Part shown: positions 16,104 through 23,221 of the stretch, one piece after another
Position numbering within the stretch: the first letter of the stretch is position 1
Layout of the letters: every line of letters starts with the position of its first letter
Source: Pseudomonas sp. CHM02
GTDB taxonomy: Bacteria > Pseudomonadota > Gammaproteobacteria > Pseudomonadales > Pseudomonadaceae
NCBI RefSeq assembly: GCF_000612585.1
Contig: NZ_JFCA01000042.1
Span: 1 to 59,905, forward strand
Direction of reading: 5' to 3'
DNA: 59,905 nucleotides
Notes under the pieces: model-generated
What the model saw: only the letters and a program-made list of their open reading frames with translations
Database searches by the model: none
What the model was told of the DNA's origin: nothing
Translations under genes and position numbers: made by a program

Positions 16104-18611
16104 TCACTTGCGCGGTTTGATCCGCGCCGTCGCCTCGGCCACCAACGGGTCATCCGGCCAATAGTGCTTCGGGTACCGCCCCTTCAGATCCTTCTTCACC
16201 TCGGCGTACGTGCTGCGCCAGAAGTTCGCCAGGTCTTGTGTCACCTGCACCGGCCGGCGCGCCGGGGACAGCAGGTGCAGTTTCACCACCTGGCGCCCGC
16301 CGGCAATGCGCGGCGTGTCGGCCAGGCCGAACAATTCCTGCAGGCGCACCGCCAGGATCGGCGGCTGTTCGCTGTAGTCCAGACGCACCGACGAGCCCGA
16401 CGGCACTTTCACCTGTTGCGGCGCCAGTTCGTCGAGGCGCTGGGGCAGCGGCCACGGCAGCAGGTTGTGCAGGAAGCTGGAGATATCCAGGTTGGCGAAA
16501 TGGCTCAGCCGCGAGACTTTGCCCAGGTAGGGCATCAGCCAGTGTTCGAGGCTGGCAAGCAAAGCCGTGTCGCTGATATCGGGCCATTCGCTGGTTTTGC
16601 CGGCATCGAGGTGGCGCAGCAGTATCACGCGGGCCTGCCATTGGCGCAGCTCCGGCGTCCACGGCAGCAGCTCCAGGCCTTTGCGGCGCACCAGGTTGAC
16701 CAGCGCCTGGCTGCGCGCGGACTCGTCGAGACCGGTCAGCGGTTCGCGGCTGAGCACCAGCTCGCCGACTTTGCGCTGGCGCTCGGCACGCAGCACGCCT
16801 TCGCGTTCATCCCAATCCAGTTGGTCAACGTTGCGCACTTGTTCAGCGAGCACCGTATCGAACAGCGCCGGATCAAAGTCCGCCGCGAGGTAGATGCGCT
16901 CTTCACGCTGGCCCTGGCGGCTGCCCAGGTCGGCGATCACCAGCCAGGGTTGTTTCATCAGGCTGTCGGCCTCGGCGAACAGCGCGGCGCGGCCGTTGGC
17001 CAGGCGGTATTCGGCGCCGCCGGCACGCCGCTGCTGGGCGACACGGTCCGGGTAGGCCAGCGCCAGCAGGGCGCCGAGCCAGCGCGGGTGGTCGGGATCG
17101 GCCACCGGTTGCGAGGCCTGGCCTCTCAGGTAGCCGCGATATTGCCGGGCCAGTTGCTTGGCCCGTTGCACGCCGCCTTGGGTGCCACGCGCACGCTCTT
17201 CGCCGGACAACAACGCCAGGCGGCTGTGCAGGTCCGCACCGCCACCGCGCAAGATATCGCGCTCGCCCAACAGTGCGGCCACATCGCAAGCTGTCGCCGC
17301 CAGCCCCAGGTCCTGCCCGCGCAACAGCAGATGGGCGATACGCGGATGGGCCGGCAGCTCGGCCATCTTCTGCCCGTGCGCGGTGAGTGTGTCTTCATTC
17401 AATGCGCCAAGACGCTGCAACAGATCCTGGGCCTGGGCATACGCAGCGGTCGGTGGCACGTCCAACCACACCAACTGCGCAGGCGTGACGCCCCAGCGCG
17501 CCAACTGCAAGGCCAGGCCGGCCAGGTCAGCGGCGAGGATTTCCGCACTGCCGTAGGCAGCCAGGCCTTCATGCTGGTCCTCGGACCACAAGCGATAACA
17601 CACGCCCGGCTCCAGGCGCCCTGCCCGGCCGGCGCGCTGGGTGGCGCTGGCGCGGGAAATGCGCTGGGTGTCGAGGCGGGTCATGCCGCTGCCCGGATCG
17701 AAACGCGGCACCCGCGCCAACCCGGCATCGATCACCACACGCACGCCGTTGATGGTAAGGCTGGTCTCGGCGATGTTGGTCGCCAGCACGACTTTGCGTG
17801 TGCCCGCCGGCGCCGGGTCGATGGCGGCGCGCTGCGCGTTGAGGTCAAGCTCGCCGTGCAACGGGCACAACAGCACATCACTGCGATCGCCCAAGGCATC
17901 GGCCAGTTGCTGGTTGACCCGGCGAATCTCCGCCTGCCCCGGCAAGAACACCAGCACGCTGCCGGTTTCGTCATGCAGGGCTTCGAGAAGGGTCTGCACC
18001 ACACGCGGCTCGATGAATTCACCGGGCTGGTAAGGCCGGCCCCAGCGCATCTGCACCGGGAACATGCGCCCTTCGCTGCGCAGGATCGGCGCGTTGTCCA
18101 GCAGGCTGGCCAGGCGCTCGCCTTCGAGGGTCGCGGACATCAGCAGGATTTTCAGCGGCTGCTCATCGCGAAACAGCTCGCGGCCGTTCAGACTCAGGGC
18201 CAGCGCCAGGTCGGCGTCGAGGCTGCGTTCGTGGAATTCGTCGAAGATCAGCAGGCCCACCCCATCCAGCGCTGGGTCGTCCTGCAGCCGGCGGGTGAGG
18301 ATGCCTTCGGTGACCACTTCGATGCGGGTGTTGGGGCCGACTTTGCTGTCGAGGCGGATGCGGTAGCCGACGGTTTCGCCGACCTTCTCGCCCAACTCGC
18401 TGGCCAAACGCTCGGCCGCCGCACGAGCGGCGAGACGGCGCGGTTCGAGCATCAGGATGGTCTGCCCGGCCAGCCATGGCTCGTTCAACAACGCCAAGGG
18501 CACACGGGTGGTTTTACCGGCGCCGGGGGGCGCTTCCAGCACGGCTTCATGGCGAATCGCCAAGGCGTCACGCAGGGCGGGTAAAACTTCATCAATCGGC
18601 AACGAATTCAT
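16104..18611 (-). CDS. hrpB: ATP-dependent helicase HrpB
   Basis: An 835-residue DExH-box helicase of the HrpA/HrpB group. Walker A is PPGAGKTT near residues 26-33, the Walker B variant is DEFHER near 125-130, SAT follows near 158, and the RNA-helicase C domain includes ATNIAETSLTI near 262-272 and QRAGRAGR near 312-319. The C-terminal HrpB domain ends in a basic tail (KPRK). HrpB is a poorly characterised RNA helicase and is unrelated to the type III protein of the same name. Length matches the family (about 820-840). A 222-bp gap with a perfect REP doublet lies upstream of its start. Confidence 0.95.
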   Translation of the reverse strand: MNSLPIDEVLPALRDALAIRHEAVLEAPPGAGKTTRVPLALLNEPWLAGQTILMLEPRRLAARAAAERLASELGEKVGETVGYRIRLDSKVGPNTRIEVVTEGILTRRLQDDPALDGVGLLIFDEFHERSLDADLALALSLNGRELFRDEQPLKILLMSATLEGERLASLLDNAPILRSEGRMFPVQMRWGRPYQPGEFIEPRVVQTLLEALHDETGSVLVFLPGQAEIRRVNQQLADALGDRSDVLLCPLHGELDLNAQRAAIDPAPAGTRKVVLATNIAETSLTINGVRVVIDAGLARVPRFDPGSGMTRLDTQRISRASATQRAGRAGRLEPGVCYRLWSEDQHEGLAAYGSAEILAADLAGLALQLARWGVTPAQLVWLDVPPTAAYAQAQDLLQRLGALNEDTLTAHGQKMAELPAHPRIAHLLLRGQDLGLAATACDVAALLGERDILRGGGADLHSRLALLSGEERARGTQGGVQRAKQLARQYRGYLRGQASQPVADPDHPRWLGALLALAYPDRVAQQRRAGGAEYRLANGRAALFAEADSLMKQPWLVIADLGSRQGQREERIYLAADFDPALFDTVLAEQVRNVDQLDWDEREGVLRAERQRKVGELVLSREPLTGLDESARSQALVNLVRRKGLELLPWTPELRQWQARVILLRHLDAGKTSEWPDISDTALLASLEHWLMPYLGKVSRLSHFANLDISSFLHNLLPWPLPQRLDELAPQQVKVPSGSSVRLDYSEQPPILAVRLQELFGLADTPRIAGGRQVVKLHLLSPARRPVQVTQDLANFWRSTYAEVKKDLKGRYPKHYWPDDPLVAEATARIKPRK

Positions 18612-18688
18612 ACTGGCTCCAAAGCAGAGCGACGAGTATAACGGCGAACAGCCGAGTACCGACGATGGTCTGAAAGATCACGCGTTCC

Positions 18689-18776
18689 CTTGTAGGAGCC
18701 GGCTTGCCGGCGATGAGGCCCTTTAGCCTTGCGTTGCTCTCTTGGCCGCCATCGCCGGCAAGCCGGCTCCTACAAG
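18689..18776. repeat. REP doublet with perfect 27-bp arms (GTAGGAGCCGGCTTGCCGGC family)
   Basis: Left arm 18689-18715 and right arm 18750-18776 are exact reverse complements over 27 bp, with a 34-bp spacer. The core is GTAGGAGCCGGCTTGCCGGC. It is the most intact member of this family in the window; the others are at 44654-44736 (decayed on one arm) and the half at 59883-59905. Confidence 0.95.
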
Positions 18777-18833
18777 GTGCGCAGATATCGGTTCCTATAT
18801 AGTCATCCTAAAATCGTGTTCTGGAGAGTTTCC

Positions 18834-19253
18834 ATGCGTATCGCTTCCCGCGTCATTGGCGGTGTCCTCGCCGTCACCCTGCTGAGCCAACTGACGGCCT
18901 GCGGTTCGATCTTCTACCCGGACCGCCGTGGCCAGATCGACGGCAAGATCGACCCGACCATCGCCGTGTTCGATGCCATCGGCCTGCTGTTCTATGTGAT
19001 CCCCGGCCTCATTGCCTTTGGTGTCGACTTTGCTACCGGCGCGATCTATTTCGAACCGGGCAAGACCGCCCAGGTCGACCCGCAAAAACTCCACGAAGCC
19101 ATTGGCGCCGACGGCAAGGTCGACAACGCCAAGCTGCAAAGCATCATCCAGAAAGAAACCGGTCGCCGCCTGCCGCTGGACGACCCGCGCATGATCCAGT
19201 TCAAAGGCAGCGTGCAACAACTCGCCAGCCTGGGCCTGCAACCCGCCGCTTAA
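18834..19253 (+). CDS. Small putative lipoprotein, unknown function
   Basis: A 139-residue protein with a lipoprotein signal (hydrophobic core ending LTAC, acylated Cys23 followed by Gly-Ser, so probably moved to the outer membrane). A second hydrophobic helix lies near 47-68 (AIGLLFYVIPGLIAFGVDFA), then a hydrophilic C-terminal half. I recognise no enzyme motif. The ATG at 18834 is preceded by GGAGAG at 18822-18827; upstream in-frame codons run into the REP doublet. It lies 15 bp before fieF and is probably co-transcribed with it. Confidence 0.85.
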   Translation: MRIASRVIGGVLAVTLLSQLTACGSIFYPDRRGQIDGKIDPTIAVFDAIGLLFYVIPGLIAFGVDFATGAIYFEPGKTAQVDPQKLHEAIGADGKVDNAKLQSIIQKETGRRLPLDDPRMIQFKGSVQQLASLGLQPAA

Positions 19254-19268
19254 GGATTCGACCCGCCT

Positions 19269-20162
19269 ATGACCAGCAGCCCCGAACACGCCAGGCTCTT
19301 GCGCCTGGCCACCCGCGCGTCGGTGGGTGTGGCCTGTGTGCTGATTATCACCAAGGCCATCGCCTGGTGGCTCAGCGGCTCGGTGAGCATGCTCGCCGGC
19401 TTGACCGACTCACTGCTGGACGGCGTGACCTCGCTGCTGAACCTCGTGGCCGTGCACTACGCACTGCGTCCGGCCGATGACGATCACCGGTATGGGCATG
19501 GCAAGGCAGAGTCGCTGTCGGGCATGGCCCAGGCGTTGTTTATCGGCGGCAGCGCAGTGTTGATTGCGTTCCAGGCCTACGAGCGCCTGCAGCATCCCGA
19601 ACCGGTGGGCGCGCCGTGGCTGAGCATCGGCGTGATCATCTTTTCCCTGGTGTTGACCGTGGCCTTGTTGATGCTGCAACACCGGGTGATCCGCGAAACC
19701 GGCTCCACTGCTGTGCGCGCAGATTCACTGCACTACCGCTCGGACCTGATGCTCAACGGCAGCATCCTGGTCGCGCTGGTGCTGGCGGGCATGGGTTTTC
19801 ATCAAGTCGACGCCTGGTTCGGCCTGGGCATCGCCGCTTACATCTTGTGGAGCGCGATCCAGATCGCCCGGGAAAGCTTTGCGGTGTTGATGGATGAAGA
19901 GCTGCCGCCGGACGTCAGCCAGCACATGCTGGAATTGGCCCGTGGCGTACCGGGCGTGTTGGGCGCGCATGATTTGCGCACGCGGATTTCCGGCAGCCAC
20001 TGGTTTGTGCAGTTGCACCTGGAATTGCCGGGAGAATTGACGCTGTCAGTGGCCCACGGCATCAGCGACCAGGCCGCCGATGCCATTCACAAAGCTTACC
20101 CGCGGGCCGAAGTGCTGGTGCACGCCGACCCGCGGGAAGTGGTCACGGGCAACAAAACCTAG
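19269..20162 (+). CDS. fieF: Cation diffusion facilitator (FieF-type divalent metal exporter)
   Basis: A 297-residue cation diffusion facilitator that exports Zn2+/Fe2+ by proton antiport across the inner membrane. Six transmembrane helices are visible. The metal site residues are in DSLLDGVTSLLN near 51-62 and HYRSD near 156-160, with the DDDHRYGHGKAES loop between. The C-terminal cytoplasmic domain (from about 210) holds the family's histidines (GVLGAHDLRTR and a late LVHAD). It lies 15 bp after the small lipoprotein gene, and its stop overlaps the convergent DUF6515 stop by 4 bp. Confidence 0.9.
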   Translation: MTSSPEHARLLRLATRASVGVACVLIITKAIAWWLSGSVSMLAGLTDSLLDGVTSLLNLVAVHYALRPADDDHRYGHGKAESLSGMAQALFIGGSAVLIAFQAYERLQHPEPVGAPWLSIGVIIFSLVLTVALLMLQHRVIRETGSTAVRADSLHYRSDLMLNGSILVALVLAGMGFHQVDAWFGLGIAAYILWSAIQIARESFAVLMDEELPPDVSQHMLELARGVPGVLGAHDLRTRISGSHWFVQLHLELPGELTLSVAHGISDQAADAIHKAYPRAEVLVHADPREVVTGNKT

Positions 20163-21241
20163 TACTGCACCTGATAGCCACGACTGCTCAGGCAGTTGCC
20201 CTGGGCCTGGCGGTAGGTTTGCACCACGGCCGGGTCGGGGGCGTAGGTGACCTGCTGCGGGTCGAAACCGCTTTGCTGCACCGCCCAGCGATAACAGTCG
20301 TAGCCGTCCTGCTGTACCTGGGCCGGCGACTGGCCGTTGGCGGGATACGCCACCACGTCATAGCCATTGCCTTGAGGCGTGGGTTGCGGCGCCGGCACGG
20401 CGGTCGGCGGTTGCACCACCACGTACTGCTGGGAGCTGCTTTCGTAGGTGTAGTAAGAACCCGCCGCGAGGAAGAACAGCGCACTGCCCACCCACACTTC
20501 ACGCGCGTAATCCGGCAGGTAATGCACGCGAATGCCGTACGGTGGCGTCACCACCACATAGCGCGGCCCTTGCGGACGGTACCAGTAGCCACCGGAGTAG
20601 AAGTAATCCTGACCACGGTAAGGCACGCGATAGTTGCGATCAGGGAAGCGGTCGATCACGTAACCAGGACGATGTTGCGGGCCCGGGCCCCAGCCATTGC
20701 CGTGCCCGTCGGGGCGGCCTGGCCAGCGGTTGTCGCCGGGGCGCCCATTGCCATTGTTGTACCCGCCGCCGTTATTACCGGGGCGAGAGCCTGGGCCGCC
20801 GGCTTCCCAGTGCTGGTTGCCGTCGTTGCGTCGCGGGATGTCGCGGTAATAGCCCTGACGGGGTTCCTGGGTCTGGCGCACGGTGTCGGGGCGACTCTGG
20901 ATCGGCAGGTTGTTCGAGGGCTGGGGTTGTGGCGCGGGGCGGGTCTGCTCATTGCCTTGGGGACGCCCTTGCCATTGACCGCCGCCATTCTGACCGCCGC
21001 GCTCGAAATGCGGGTTCTGCGGGCGCGGCTGAGGGTTTTCCGACCGTGGCTGGCTATTCTCCGGGCGCGGCTGATTATTGCCTGGCCGCCCGCCCCCTTC
21101 AGGGCCTCGCTCATGCTGCCCGCCACCGCCTTGCGGTCGCTGCCCCTGCCCCGGTGAGTTATCGCGCTCATCGGCTATAACCTGCGTGCCAACGGTGACC
21201 ATCAGCAAACCTACACCTGCCAAACGCCAGATGCGCTTCAT
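20159..21241 (-). CDS. DUF6515-type secreted protein with Pro/Gln/Asn/Gly-rich linker
   Basis: A 360-residue exported protein. Residues 1-24 are a signal peptide (basic MKRIWRL, hydrophobic core, VIADE end). Residues 25-180 are low complexity, rich in Gly, Asn, Gln, Pro and Arg, with short repeats such as RPENSQPRSENPQPR. A structured part follows with YRVPYRGQDYFYSGGYWYR near 205-223, VVTPPYGIRVHYLPDYARE, a hydrophobic segment near 254-264, and a C-terminal part with two Cys (DCYRWA and GNCLSSRGY). I start at 21241, since MKRIW begins the signal; an alternative start lies 12 bp upstream. Function is unknown; an envelope or surface role is inferred. Confidence 0.85.
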   Translation of the reverse strand: MKRIWRLAGVGLLMVTVGTQVIADERDNSPGQGQRPQGGGGQHERGPEGGGRPGNNQPRPENSQPRSENPQPRPQNPHFERGGQNGGGQWQGRPQGNEQTRPAPQPQPSNNLPIQSRPDTVRQTQEPRQGYYRDIPRRNDGNQHWEAGGPGSRPGNNGGGYNNGNGRPGDNRWPGRPDGHGNGWGPGPQHRPGYVIDRFPDRNYRVPYRGQDYFYSGGYWYRPQGPRYVVVTPPYGIRVHYLPDYAREVWVGSALFFLAAGSYYTYESSSQQYVVVQPPTAVPAPQPTPQGNGYDVVAYPANGQSPAQVQQDGYDCYRWAVQQSGFDPQQVTYAPDPAVVQTYRQAQGNCLSSRGYQVQY

Positions 21242-21318
21242 GCTATTCCTCACTGCGGATTAGGGCCTGTCCATGAGACTGGAAAAGCCAGGCCCGGTTC
21301 TCGCACAGGTTATCAGCA

Positions 21319-21354
21319 GGCAAAAGAAAAGGGGTGACCCGTCGGCCACCCCTT
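21319..21354 (-). terminator. Strong leftward intrinsic terminator with no gene upstream
   Basis: AAGGGGTG (21329-21336) and CACCCCTT (21347-21354) form a stem with two extra inner C-G pairs past one mismatch. Read leftward it is followed by TTTTCTTTTG. The only protein gene to its left on this strand starts at 21241, past the terminator, so it must end something transcribed from the right, or shield the DUF6515 promoter. Confidence 0.8.
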
Positions 21355-21600
21355 GAGAACTTCGTCCTGGCTCAACGCTTTTGACGTTGGCTCACCTCAC
21401 GCCGTCTTCTGGACAGTGTGCAGCCTGGAGGCCGGCTCAACCCTGCTGGGGTGGCGGCCGCAGCGGGCCTGATTGGGCTCGCTGCAAGTGGACTGTTGTC
21501 CAGGCGGTGATTCTGTTGATAACGATACCCGCCAGCGCCCGACAGATGATTGCGAAGATTGCGTCAATAAACAGTGCTTGCGCAATTTTTAACCCTTCAT
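21319..21600 (-). ncRNA. Possible small RNA ending at the leftward terminator
   Basis: The 398-bp gap 21242-21639 holds no convincing protein gene; a leftward frame of 62 codons (21397-21585) has no ribosome-binding site and no recognisable composition. A leftward transcript starting somewhere in about 21450-21600 would end at the terminator at 21329-21354 and be about 100-280 nt long. I could not recognise a known small-RNA family or a clear leftward promoter, so the 5' end is a guess. Confidence 0.25.
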
Positions 21601-21607
21601 GGATAAT
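21578..21607 (+). promoter_or_regulatory. Candidate promoter of the second Lrp-type gene
   Basis: TTGCGC (21578-21583), an 18-bp AT-rich spacer and GATAAT (21602-21607) give a plausible sigma-70 promoter 32 bp before the start at 21640. Confidence 0.45.
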
Positions 21608-21639
21608 TCACCGCAATAGTTACGACAAAGGCCATCCCA

Positions 21640-22119
21640 ATGAGCAAGCTTGACCGATACGACCTGAGTATTTTGGCGGAATTGCAGCGCGACGCGAGGA
21701 TCTCCAACCAGGAGTTGGCCGAACGCATCGGCTTGTCGCCGTCGCCGTGCTCGCGCCGGGTCAAGCAGTTGGAAGACGACGGCTACATCGCCCGCCAGGT
21801 CGCCCTGCTCGACCGCAAGATGCTCGGCCTGAGCCTGACGGCCTATGTGCTGATCGGCATGGACCGCCATACACCGGAGCGTTTCGAGAATTTCGAAGCG
21901 GCCATCCGTACCCTGCCCCAAGTGTTGGAGTGCAGCCTGGTGACGGGGATGGATGCTGACTATCAATTGAAAGTGGTGGTGCCGGATATGGATCACTACC
22001 AGAAACTGCTGCTGGGGCATTTGACCCGCATTGAAGGCGTGACCAGCGTGCGTTCCAGCTTTGTGCTGAACCAGGTACTCAACAGCACCGAATTGCCGCT
22101 GACTCACCTAAGAACCTGA
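21640..22119 (+). CDS. Lrp/AsnC-family transcriptional regulator
   Basis: A 159-residue Lrp/AsnC regulator. The N-terminal helix-turn-helix includes LAELQRDARISNQELAERIG and the recognition helix SPSPCSRRVKQLEDDGYI near 28-45. The C-terminal RAM domain includes VLECSLVTGMDADYQLKVV near 98-116 and a final VRSSFVLNQV. It differs in the recognition helix from the Lrp protein at 10763, so it reads a different site. No adjacent metabolic gene is coupled: a REP doublet and DUF2788 follow. It could control the divergent DUF6515 gene or the possible small RNA. Confidence 0.93.
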   Translation: MSKLDRYDLSILAELQRDARISNQELAERIGLSPSPCSRRVKQLEDDGYIARQVALLDRKMLGLSLTAYVLIGMDRHTPERFENFEAAIRTLPQVLECSLVTGMDADYQLKVVVPDMDHYQKLLLGHLTRIEGVTSVRSSFVLNQVLNSTELPLTHLRT

Positions 22120-22132
22120 GATCACCACTCAA

Positions 22133-22225
22133 CAATGTGGGAGCTGGCTTGCCTGCGATGCAGGCAACTCGGTGTGTCAGCAAAACCGAGGTGATGCAAT
22201 CGCAGGCAAGCCAGCTCCCACATTG
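22133..22225. repeat. REP doublet with perfect 27-bp arms (GTGGGAGCTGGCTTGCCTGC family)
   Basis: Left arm 22133-22159 and right arm 22199-22225 are exact reverse complements over 27 bp, with core GTGGGAGCTGGCTTGCCTGC. The 39-bp spacer itself contains a diverged inner inverted pair (ACTCGGT and ACCGAGG). Confidence 0.95.
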
Positions 22226-22302
22226 ACAGCGCCGACTCAGGTCAATGTTGCGCCTCAGACGCTGCCGTATACTGCCCACCTGCCTTTGTCGGAAAACTCG
22301 CC

Positions 22303-22521
22303 ATGAACACCATCGACCCCGCCCTCTTCGAAGAATGGATGATGACCGGCCTGGTCACCCTGCTGATCATTTTCATGGGCTTTATCGTCTGGGACCTGGC
22401 GAAGAAGTCCAAGGCCGGGCGCTTTGGCTCGTTCATCCTGTTCTTCGTGCTGGGCCTGGGCGTGGCCGCGTTCATCATCAAGAGCGTGGTGATCGGCCTG
22501 ATCGAGTCCGGCGCTTTATAA
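22303..22521 (+). CDS. DUF2788 domain-containing small membrane protein
   Basis: A 72-residue protein with two hydrophobic helices (near 18-34 and 47-66) separated by a basic loop (LAKKSKAGRFGS). It fits DUF2788, a small inner-membrane family of unknown function in Pseudomonas and relatives. Its stop overlaps the convergent rluE stop by 6 bp. No strong ribosome-binding site is visible at the ATG. Confidence 0.88.
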   Translation: MNTIDPALFEEWMMTGLVTLLIIFMGFIVWDLAKKSKAGRFGSFILFFVLGLGVAAFIIKSVVIGLIESGAL

Positions 22522-23163
22522 GCGCGCCGGCACTTCCTTCCACTGGCCTTGGTCGAGGCCATCGATTGTCCAATCGCCAATCCGCACGCGCACCAGTCGC
22601 AACGTGGGCAAACCCACAGCGGCGGTCATGCGCCGTACCTGGCGGTTGCGCCCCTCACGAATGACCAGTTCCAGCCAGTGCGTCGGGATGCTTTTGCGAA
22701 ACCGCACGGGCGGGTTGCGCGGCCATAACTCGGGCTCATCCAACGGCCGGGCTTCGGCGGGTAAGGTCATGCCGTCGTTCAACTCCACGCCCTCGCGCAG
22801 GCGCTGCAGTTGTTCTTCGGTGGGTTCGCCTTCGACCTGCACCCAGTAGGTTTTCGCCAGCTTGTGCTTGGGGTCGGCAATCCGCGCCTGCAGCTGGCCG
22901 TCATTGGTCAGCAACAACAAGCCTTCGCTGTCACGGTCCAGGCGGCCCGCCGGGTAGATGCCGGGGATGTCGATGAAATCCTTGAGCGTCGCGCGCCCGC
23001 CTTCGTCGCTGAACTGGGTCAACACGTCAAAGGGTTTATTGAACAGGATCAGTTTCGGCTCGGCCGGCGGTGCCTTGGCGACACGCCGCGCTGCGGAATG
23101 CGGAGGTTTCACGCCAGGGCGGCGCGAATCGGGACGGGTGGGACGGGACATGGCAAGGAACAT
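22516..23163 (-). CDS. rluE: 23S rRNA pseudouridine synthase, RluE-type
   Basis: A 215-residue RsuA-family pseudouridine synthase without the N-terminal S4 domain, as in RluE, which modifies U2457 of 23S rRNA. The catalytic Asp is in GRLDRDSEGLLLLT near 73-86; other family blocks are LILFNKPFDVLTQF near 38-51 and VIREGRNRQVRRM near 168-180. A basic Pro/Arg-rich tail (residues 1-30) precedes the domain. The start could be 23163 or the ATG at 23151; neither has a clear ribosome-binding site, and an inverted repeat (23165-23203) abuts the longer form. The convergent stop overlaps DUF2788. Confidence 0.9.
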   Translation of the reverse strand: MFLAMSRPTRPDSRRPGVKPPHSAARRVAKAPPAEPKLILFNKPFDVLTQFSDEGGRATLKDFIDIPGIYPAGRLDRDSEGLLLLTNDGQLQARIADPKHKLAKTYWVQVEGEPTEEQLQRLREGVELNDGMTLPAEARPLDEPELWPRNPPVRFRKSIPTHWLELVIREGRNRQVRRMTAAVGLPTLRLVRVRIGDWTIDGLDQGQWKEVPARL

Positions 23164-23164
23164 C

Positions 23165-23203
23165 TAACGGTCAGGACCGACAATGCTAGTGGCCTGACCG
23201 TTA
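23165..23203. repeat. 11-bp perfect inverted repeat between amn and rluE
   Basis: TAACGGTCAGG (23165-23175) and CCTGACCGTTA (23193-23203) are perfect inverted copies with a 17-nt spacer, lying in the 58-bp gap between the amn stop and the rluE start. No T-run follows, so it could be an attenuating hairpin or an operator. Confidence 0.6.
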
Positions 23204-23221
23204 AATGACCATCCCAACCGC

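Noticed and set aside
16164..18584. An 806-codon open frame antisense to hrpB
   Set aside because: It mirrors the helicase gene and has no recognisable domain; hrpB has all DExH motifs in order.
21397..21585. Leftward 62-codon protein gene
   Set aside because: No ribosome-binding site, atypical composition and no recognisable similarity; the interval is better treated as non-coding.
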